Origin: Anaeroplasma bactoclasticum
Lineage (GTDB): Bacteria > Bacillota_I > Bacilli_A > Acholeplasmatales > Anaeroplasmataceae
Length of the DNA stretch: 64,000 nucleotides
Assembly: GCA_023663825.1 (NCBI GenBank)
Contig: JAMPGQ010000004.1
Span: 1 to 64,000, forward strand
Direction: 5' to 3'
This document shows, piece after piece, positions 58,201 to 64,000 of the stretch. Under the pieces are notes generated by a model. The model made no database searches. It had not been told where the DNA came from and worked only from the letters and a program-made list of their open reading frames with translations. The translations under genes were made by a program, and so were the position numbers. Position 1 is the stretch's first letter, and each line of letters opens with the position of its first letter.

Positions 58201-60402
58201 ATCCTTTTCTAATACATATAAATTAGTATATTTATATACTACATTACCTGTATTATCAGCATAAATGGTAGGACTATCATTCTTAACATAGATTGATGTG
58301 ACATCATCCTTATTTAACGTTAATACTCCATTTTCTAATGTACCCGTATACATAATCCAAGAGCCTTGATTGTTTGTCTTATATTGAAGAGTAACAACTC
58401 CATTTTCTACAGAAAATAAACCTTGATATGTATCAGCACCAGCAAATCTAGTAACATGACCAAAAGCATCAAATACTAAATCCCTAACTGTTCTACTATC
58501 ACCAGTATAATAAGTACCAGCAAAGGAAGCAGTATCAGCTAATGTAATTTTACTTAATGTTGATGTTTCGATAGATGGATCTAAATCATCTTCACTTCTT
58601 AAATATTCTCTAACAAAAGTTATAGTATCCTCAGTTGGATTATAAGTAAAATAAATCTTATCATTTAAAGCAGTAATTTTATTAGACGTAAAATCGGTCA
58701 TTGTATAAGCATAGCTTGTTCCATTATATGTGAATGCTTCCCTTGAAAGGCTTGCAAATAGCATATAATTATCCTTAGACCAATCCCCATACATCAAATC
58801 ATAATCATTAGTAAATTTTGCATAGAATTCTTTTGCACCTGTAGTACCTAAAACTAAATTCGTAACTTTATTTGTAAAGCTTGCTTCTAAATACCAGCCA
58901 GTAAAGGTATAGCCTGCCTTACTTGCATCAGCTAATACTACTGTAGAAGTTACATTATAGGTAGCTGGATTTGTGCTAGCATTAGTTCCACCATCTAAAT
59001 GGTAAGTAATCGTATATGCTTCTAAGGTAAACTTAGCATATACATCTAAATCACCTGATGCATCTTCTGCTATATTTGTTATCTTGTTTTTGAATTCTAT
59101 ATCTTGATACCAGCCCTCAAAGGTATAGCCTGCCTTTTCTGCAGGCTCAAATGTAACAACTTGGCCTGTAGAATAGCCTGCTGGGTTATCATGATGATTT
59201 TCACCATCATCTAAATGATAATGAATAACATAGGCTACTTCTTCCCATTTTGCATATAAATCTAGGTTTCCTGTAGAACCAGCAACGATTTCAGTAATTT
59301 TATTTTTAAATTCTGCATCTGTATACCAACCCTTAAATACCATACGATCCTGAGTTGGATTTGCAAATTTAAATGCGTCATCCACTTTATACGTTGCAGG
59401 GTTTTTAGTTGAATTTGTTCCGCCATCAAGATGATAAGTGATAATATAGCTATCTGCAACAAACTTTGCATAAAATACTTTATCACCCATATCTTCTGCA
59501 CTAACGCCTGTTACCTTATTTGTAAAGCTATCTTCTAAATACCAGCCAGTAAAGCTATAGCCCTCCTTAGATGGATTTTCTAATGTAACTATAGTGCCAT
59601 AGGTATAGCTTGTAGGGTTAGTATTTGCATTTGTTCCACCTTCTAAATGATAAGTGATAGTATAAGTATCTGCAACAAACTTTGCATAAAGTACTTTATT
59701 TCCCATATCCTCTGCACTAACACCTGTAGCCTTATTTGTAAAGCTTGCTTCTAGATACCAGCCTTCAAATTTATGACCAGGCTTTGTAGCATCAAGAAGA
59801 GTCACTGCTGTACCCTTTGTATAGCTTGCAGGATTAGTATTTGCATTTGTACCACCATCTAAATGATATGTAATATCATAAGTCTCAGAAACAACTTCTT
59901 TATCCTTCCACTTCGCATAAAAATTTACGTTTCCTGTGCTACCCTTTGCAATACTTGATACAGCTGTTTTGAATTCTATATCTTGATACCAGCCATCAAA
60001 ATCTTTAGTAGTGTGAGTAGGATTATTTAATGTAACAGTATCTTCTACTGTATATGAATTTGGATTGGAAGTATGATTTGTACCACCATTAAGGTGATAG
60101 GTTATCGTATAATTTTCCAATTTCCATTTTGCATAAAGAGTGATATTTTCTTTTCCTAAATCAAATGGAAAGGTAACCTTCTCATCCTTAAAGTCATTCG
60201 TAGTATACCAACCTTCAAATACATACCCCTTCTTAGTAGGAACTGGTTCAGTTTCTACCTTGGTTGTACTTTCAGCTACATATGATCCATCATTTGAATC
60301 AAAGATAATCTTTGTATTTACCTTACTTGTACACGCCCATAGGGTTATTGCTAAGCCTAGTACCATTATTGGTGCTAGTATTTTTTTAAAGATTCTTCTC
60401 AT
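55213..60402 (-). CDS. 1729-residue surface lipoprotein with seven InlB B-repeats
   Basis: The signal peptide ends in LWAC (Cys at 24). Seven InlB/Listeria-Bacteroides B-repeats of about 70-73 residues fill residues 30-530; each reads (Y)TITYHLDGGTN, then GYxFxGWYxE and LYAK. From 530 to the end are beta-rich units of unknown family. A GKYVFN/GVYVNG/GRYKYS/GTYTRT-type unit recurs several times. A pair of duplicated Ig-like segments (about 1210-1330 and 1470-1590) shares TVTSQLAV/TTTVKFVDS and GSYTISCMY/GDYVVTCTF. No membrane anchor is seen at the C-terminus; lipid is the anchor. It probably binds host or dietary polymers. It lies 66 bases after the next large lipoprotein gene. Confidence 0.85.
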   Translation of the reverse strand: MRRIFKKILAPIMVLGLAITLWACTSKVNTKIIFDSNDGSYVAESTTKVETEPVPTKKGYVFEGWYTTNDFKDEKVTFPFDLGKENITLYAKWKLENYTITYHLNGGTNHTSNPNSYTVEDTVTLNNPTHTTKDFDGWYQDIEFKTAVSSIAKGSTGNVNFYAKWKDKEVVSETYDITYHLDGGTNANTNPASYTKGTAVTLLDATKPGHKFEGWYLEASFTNKATGVSAEDMGNKVLYAKFVADTYTITYHLEGGTNANTNPTSYTYGTIVTLENPSKEGYSFTGWYLEDSFTNKVTGVSAEDMGDKVFYAKFVADSYIITYHLDGGTNSTKNPATYKVDDAFKFANPTQDRMVFKGWYTDAEFKNKITEIVAGSTGNLDLYAKWEEVAYVIHYHLDDGENHHDNPAGYSTGQVVTFEPAEKAGYTFEGWYQDIEFKNKITNIAEDASGDLDVYAKFTLEAYTITYHLDGGTNASTNPATYNVTSTVVLADASKAGYTFTGWYLEASFTNKVTNLVLGTTGAKEFYAKFTNDYDLMYGDWSKDNYMLFASLSREAFTYNGTSYAYTMTDFTSNKITALNDKIYFTYNPTEDTITFVREYLRSEDDLDPSIETSTLSKITLADTASFAGTYYTGDSRTVRDLVFDAFGHVTRFAGADTYQGLFSVENGVVTLQYKTNNQGSWIMYTGTLENGVLTLNKDDVTSIYVKNDSPTIYADNTGNVVYKYTNLYVLEKDNVDYVATMTGEFAVGSFVTFTYADTSVKFRVVSLAGASWGTLESAGETAGEYTFSDSSDVLVLDGFGPTNGRLGDAKLNDADVSYAMLGYMQNILIIYPNSTEKYYHMDGRVLTEVTVSDGMEGKYVFNTSYYLVSGLGYYKRSGAEYYELYEYNSTTNTIKLNSTTYTIYHNGNVLSTGSSHYVKEDYSVATKDFTDYLDTVYENTLHQVKVRVTKDSPAYKVVVLETVTLNGVELTATTYDAVYVLDRLVFNGVELVLSDTLDLVVAEETYPLTEFVPEKTLAEKVVGVYVNGNYYVRVYNEEGTLKACYGSSINPYSQPSSYTCTITDEDNGKLQFTPYSSAYDFTYSEVENVGRITFGTSTDIDSSYRGKEFVSYDDSTVELRAVLGTSITAGGYAPGASTLAKIYENNELKSWTNISYSRTLTAEERNTVGVIDVEVYAWVYGKKHTVTSQLAVVESWDISVSKSSLTIKVTSENYTKADVVALGMFTPKHNGTAVEVTEDMISLPTGFDTTKVGSYTISCMYHEITKTATLVVEADPYNYTFGRYKYSTTSGLYLYVENGTGKAEYYSSLMSNSATYETSYTKKGTFTISTAATNNLLITIGDYTYTYTAQISNNAVTSLKFVSVSSGYSPISYLKNTYDSYNPTVSFEGLTHADVSCGSVSSSESNFRTGYFKLLVDGSDKTSSIKVSTYPTSTEVKTPGTYTLEAFYWICGIKYEATTTVKFVDSYTLEPVSTKSVEVLVDTEVDYYALFKLTHNGTVEALTSQNCNIDVSSVNMAVPGDYVVTCTFGEMSKTITISVVNKIKYVDTYKDSTEENILTINKNLDGTYNLNFNGTEYTNRSLNASSYGYSYIQCGYYENPYFKIYETNDKVTHITYSKYSDQTTVIATLYPSTGDTDEEPEETDPYVGTYTRTDGWTTGFNHTSFTIVKESDGTYTLTPQGGTSIKGLTEDHLKGNKYVTGDITLTISGNNANVYNDSWKESNYSKQA
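58810..60310. repeat. tandem InlB B-repeat units at DNA level
   Basis: About 210-220 base units inside the 1729-residue gene. The third and fourth units are nearly identical over stretches such as 59461-59540 and 59683-59760, so unequal crossover or slippage could change the copy number. Confidence 0.75.
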
Positions 60403-60468
60403 AAAAACTTCCCTCCTTAATTTTTACTATTTTATCTTTAATCTATTCTTAAATATATTCTTATATAA

Positions 60469-63400
60469 TTAAGACTCTTTCACTTCGTTAGATAAATCAT
60501 TATCTGTAACAAATGTTTCTTGTCCGTTGTACACACGATATTTCGTACCATCTGTAGCAACGAAATCAAATGAGAAGCTATATAAGCCACTAGAATATTG
60601 GGTAAGTGTACAGCTAATGCTACTCATTTCTTTGTTAAATAATACTGCCATTGGAATAACATACTCAAAACTATCTAAGCTATCTGAATCCACATCTAAA
60701 GTAAAGGATGGCGAATTCGTTTTAGATTGATCAACATATTTATAAGTTGGAGTATCTGCTAAAGCCTTATAGGGACGTTCTACATTATCTAAGATTTTTG
60801 TGGTTTCAGATATTATTTTTGTTATTGGATTTCCCTTATCGTCTACTCCTATCCATTCAAATAATTCATCAACCACCTTGGCCTTTGAAACTCCATTTTC
60901 CTCATAATAATATATGGTTACTTTACGTTCTGGAACAGAGGAAGTATATTTGCTACTATTATTTGGATAAATTCTTGCAACTAGCTTACCTTTATTTAAT
61001 GTCTTATCATACCAGTAAGCAATAGATGTGTTATAGGTCACAACATCATTTACAGTAATTCTTGTAGATAAAGTAGAATAATGAGAACCATTAAATACTT
61101 CAAGCATTTGAGCAAGCTTATCTTCTACTGAGTAACGAATTGTCACGGTTAAGCTATCTCTATAGGTTACATTATCACCCATAGCGTAAACAGAAATCAT
61201 AAAGGAGCCTTCTGTTAATTTAGATAAGCTATAGACATTGGAATCGGCCTCACCTTGATCAACAAGTAAATTATTTGCATTTGTAATTCGAACATAATAC
61301 TTAGAAGCATTTAAAACTGCATCAAATTTTAACTCATTGCTATCTCTATCAACTATTACATTGGTAGGCGTTCCTAGTTTGATAAGCTTATAGATTTCTA
61401 ATTCTTGAGCTTCTGATAACTTAGAATCCTTATAATGGATTCCATCACCCTTGCCAACAATCTTTAAGGTATATAATCCATCATGTGATCCATCAGAAGA
61501 AATATCAGCCTTAAAATCAAATCCATCAGTTACAGGCTTTGGATAACCAGCAACTAATTGATTATTTAAATATACATATGCTTCATAGCTTGAGGCAGTT
61601 GGTGAGGAAACAATCGTTAAAACACCCTCTGAATCTACACTAAATGCAGGTGCTTCCTGATTTTTCAATACATGCTCAGGAGCAGTATCATCTGCAGTAA
61701 TACCTGCAGGAAGAGTAAATGTAGTGCTTCCTACATTTAAGAATACTCCTCTACCACTAAATATCTCTGTAAATGAACCATATAAATCCATAGTTCTTAA
61801 ATTACCAGAATAATAAATATTATCTATTTTGCTACCATATAAATTAATAGCCACAAAATCTAATTCTACCTTGTATTTTCTAGATGTAGTTGCTGGTCTA
61901 TGGTATGAATTAGAAGCACTATATCTAGAAATCACTAAGGAACAAGCTTCTAAATATTCATCTTTACAATAGTAGTTTCCATCTTTACCTTCATAAAACC
62001 AGTTTACATCTAATAAATCAAGTAAAGGTGTTCCCCATTCAATATCCACATTATCTGCTTCTATTTCTGTACCGATACTTCCATAATAAGCATATGGTAC
62101 ACCATCTTTAAAGTAATAATAATAGCTGTTGTTTACTTTTGTCATATGAGGCATATGATAATAATAATCATATTCCCCATTATTGATACCATAAATTTCA
62201 TCATCTGCAACAAAGGCAAATTCATCTCTATAGGTGTAAATAGATCCCATTGCTTGGAATGCAGCTTCTAAACGTGCTAAGCTTCCATCTGTTTTTGCAG
62301 CGCCTGGCAAATATAACTCAGCTTCTGCAATTGGGAAAACAACAGTTTGCTCATCATAATTTTGAATGATAACTTCTTTTACAAAATACTCAGAATAGTC
62401 TGGACTCATAGATGTAACATCAGTATAAATATCAATCTTACTTGCTGCAAGAATTCTTGAAACCTTATTATCTGTCATATAGAAATATAGATAGTCGTAG
62501 GTCTCAACCTCTGCATAAGGATTATAATAATAATCGTTATCACCAAAAATAAACCTACCCAGCTCTGTTAGCTTTGAACCTTTATAGATAAATCCCATAA
62601 TAGAAGTATCAAATTCAAAATCATTTACATTTACATTCAAATCAGCAGTTGGAATTTTGCAATTATAGCTTTCAGCAACATTTGCCTCAGCATCTAATAA
62701 ATATTGGTTATATGTGTATTTGTTCTTGTAAGAATATTTATCACAATAAAGCTTGCCACCTGTTGTATAATATGTAGCTTGTGTAGTTGCATCATAATAA
62801 TAATATGCTTCACTTCCACTATTTACAATTTCTACCTTACCCACATTGCTATCAACAGAAATCAATTGATTCATTTGTCCAATTACACCCAAATTATTAT
62901 AAATCAAAGTATAATAAGCTTTATAATCTGTTAAGGCCGTTAAAGCATTACTTAAATCTGTCTTAGTATATTCTTTAAAATCTGGAGTAAATGTTCTATT
63001 CGGATCAGTATCGTCTAGCTGTGGATAATTCCCAGTAGGAAGATTTTGATCTCCTACTAAATCCTTTTCTAAAATAGGAGCAATATTATTAATATTATCA
63101 AAGCTTAAAGAATAGATTTGATAATAATCTGTTGCTGCAACACCTACCGCATTAGATTCTGCCTCGCCATATTTCAATACAGATTCTGCTTCTATAGAAA
63201 TAATATTTCCATTAGCATCAAAGGCTAATACAAAGGAAGAGAAGGCTTCTGCACTAACTACATAATTAGAACCTTTATAACCTGTAAAGTCTTGATCTCC
63301 TAAAATCAGCTTGCTAGCATCATTGATATAATCATCCATTGCATACCATTTATTTTCATATTTATAAAAATAATTTGGATTTAGATTCTTTAACTCATAT

Positions 63401-64000
63401 AAATTAGTAACATCAAAGAAATCTTTATATGGATCTTCTGTTTCTTCACATTTATAATAAATTCCATAGGAATCCTTTATAGTTCCCGCTGGATCCTGGA
63501 AGTAAGCATAATACTTATCCTCAGTTTCTCTATAAAACAAATAATCACGATAATAGATGATGTTTCCTGATGCGTCTACTTCATAGCCATCACTTGTATA
63601 GTTTGGCGCTAAACGAGTTAAATTCTTACCATTTACGGTATAAGTAGATGCTCCTTTAAAAACAGTCCCATTGTCATTAGAAACCTCTAGACCATATAGC
63701 TCACGATAGCTTTGGATATTCATATTTAAATAACTAGATAGTTCTGTAACATCAGCAGGTGTTGTCTGCTTTACTGGTTCCCATTTTGCATACAATGTGC
63801 AATCATCAATAATCTCATAAGGGAAGGTAACCTTTGTCTTAAAATCTGACTCCTCATACCAGCCAACTAAGTTTGCATTTTCTTTGGTGGATGAAGGGGC
63901 ACTTTCGATAACAGTTCCAACAAAATCTGCTACTGCTGAACCACCATTTGTATTAAATTTTACTGTATATGTCACATCAGGGTTATTTGGCTTTAAATAA
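60469..64000 (-). CDS. large surface protein with InlB B-repeat, 5' end beyond the window
   Basis: At least 1176 residues. The frame is open to the right edge, so the N-terminus, probably a signal peptide, is missing; the GTG at 63975 is internal. It begins with an InlB B-repeat (VKFNTNGGSAV...LVGWYEESDF...LYAKW). About 800 residues with Tyr-rich beta segments follow, in two or three copies of a unit resembling that of the 730-residue lipoprotein (LNPNYFYKYENKWYAMDDY and LLDVNWFYEGKDGNYYCKDEY). Next is an Fn3-like pair (VLNNQ, VKLG/IKLGTPTNVIVDRDSNELKF) and a last domain of about 170 residues. No C-terminal anchor is visible. Confidence 0.8.
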   Translation of the reverse strand, partial: YLKPNNPDVTYTVKFNTNGGSAVADFVGTVIESAPSSTKENANLVGWYEESDFKTKVTFPYEIIDDCTLYAKWEPVKQTTPADVTELSSYLNMNIQSYRELYGLEVSNDNGTVFKGASTYTVNGKNLTRLAPNYTSDGYEVDASGNIIYYRDYLFYRETEDKYYAYFQDPAGTIKDSYGIYYKCEETEDPYKDFFDVTNLYELKNLNPNYFYKYENKWYAMDDYINDASKLILGDQDFTGYKGSNYVVSAEAFSSFVLAFDANGNIISIEAESVLKYGEAESNAVGVAATDYYQIYSLSFDNINNIAPILEKDLVGDQNLPTGNYPQLDDTDPNRTFTPDFKEYTKTDLSNALTALTDYKAYYTLIYNNLGVIGQMNQLISVDSNVGKVEIVNSGSEAYYYYDATTQATYYTTGGKLYCDKYSYKNKYTYNQYLLDAEANVAESYNCKIPTADLNVNVNDFEFDTSIMGFIYKGSKLTELGRFIFGDNDYYYNPYAEVETYDYLYFYMTDNKVSRILAASKIDIYTDVTSMSPDYSEYFVKEVIIQNYDEQTVVFPIAEAELYLPGAAKTDGSLARLEAAFQAMGSIYTYRDEFAFVADDEIYGINNGEYDYYYHMPHMTKVNNSYYYYFKDGVPYAYYGSIGTEIEADNVDIEWGTPLLDLLDVNWFYEGKDGNYYCKDEYLEACSLVISRYSASNSYHRPATTSRKYKVELDFVAINLYGSKIDNIYYSGNLRTMDLYGSFTEIFSGRGVFLNVGSTTFTLPAGITADDTAPEHVLKNQEAPAFSVDSEGVLTIVSSPTASSYEAYVYLNNQLVAGYPKPVTDGFDFKADISSDGSHDGLYTLKIVGKGDGIHYKDSKLSEAQELEIYKLIKLGTPTNVIVDRDSNELKFDAVLNASKYYVRITNANNLLVDQGEADSNVYSLSKLTEGSFMISVYAMGDNVTYRDSLTVTIRYSVEDKLAQMLEVFNGSHYSTLSTRITVNDVVTYNTSIAYWYDKTLNKGKLVARIYPNNSSKYTSSVPERKVTIYYYEENGVSKAKVVDELFEWIGVDDKGNPITKIISETTKILDNVERPYKALADTPTYKYVDQSKTNSPSFTLDVDSDSLDSFEYVIPMAVLFNKEMSSISCTLTQYSSGLYSFSFDFVATDGTKYRVYNGQETFVTDNDLSNEVKES

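Noticed and set aside
58810-60310. Regular repeats as a possible CRISPR array
   Set aside because: Units are over 200 bases, contiguous and in frame, and code InlB B-repeats.
60469-63975. GTG at 63975 as the true start of the last gene
   Set aside because: The frame stays open to base 64000 and the protein begins within an InlB repeat strand without a signal peptide, so the gene is cut by the window edge.

Overview
The window is AT-rich DNA from a Gram-positive, low-GC bacterium, most likely a gut-type member of Bacilli near the Erysipelotrichia/Acholeplasma/RF39 branches. The grounds are: many lipoproteins with a lipobox but no outer-membrane proteins; a Bacillus-like gene order (ytxK-ackA, miaB-ymcA); strong AGGAGG ribosome sites; a T-box before trpS; and very large surface proteins with InlB B-repeats and BspA-type leucine-rich repeats. 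TGA is used as a stop and tryptophan is TGG, so this is the standard code, not the Mycoplasma code. The lineage is inference. I found no tRNA, rRNA, CRISPR array, prophage or insertion sequence.

Left part (1-18.4 kb): a manganese-type (yybP-ykoY) riboswitch with its own promoter and terminator lies before an SPFH/band-7 membrane protein. Next, on the minus strand, is a three-gene toxin-antitoxin-chaperone module (HigB-like toxin, HigA-like antitoxin, SecB-like chaperone) with a palindromic operator, closely followed by a NUDIX gene. After it come a NYN-domain protein, ytxK-ackA, a five-gene minus-strand unit (ung, LysM protein, NUDIX, HAD phosphatase, TRIC-type channel), a plus-strand pair of MacB/FtsX-like ABC exporters, a CYTH protein divergent from NAD kinase, clpP and gap.

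Middle part (18.4-37 kb): the oligopeptide importer Opp1 (oppABCDF, minus strand) is unusual. Both ATPases carry long charged helical insertions, and OppC carries an insertion of more than 300 residues outside the membrane. A cre-like site precedes oppA1, and a nearly identical one at the same distance precedes a DUF885 peptidase-like lipoprotein. Then follow miaB-ymcA, T-box-trpS, yqeY, a DIP1984-like protein and an ECF sigma/anti-sigma pair.

Right part (37-64 kb): eleven minus-strand genes lie almost without gaps. In transcription order they are a large lipoprotein cut by the right edge, a 1729-residue lipoprotein with seven InlB B-repeats, a 2461-residue subtilisin-like protease with about thirty leucine-rich repeats, a small InlB/GLUG-like lipoprotein, a second complete oligopeptide importer (Opp2), a tiny membrane protein and a 730-residue repeat lipoprotein. 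The layout suggests one programme: surface proteins bind substrate, the anchored protease cuts it, and Opp2 (perhaps with Opp1 and the DUF885 lipoprotein) imports the peptides.
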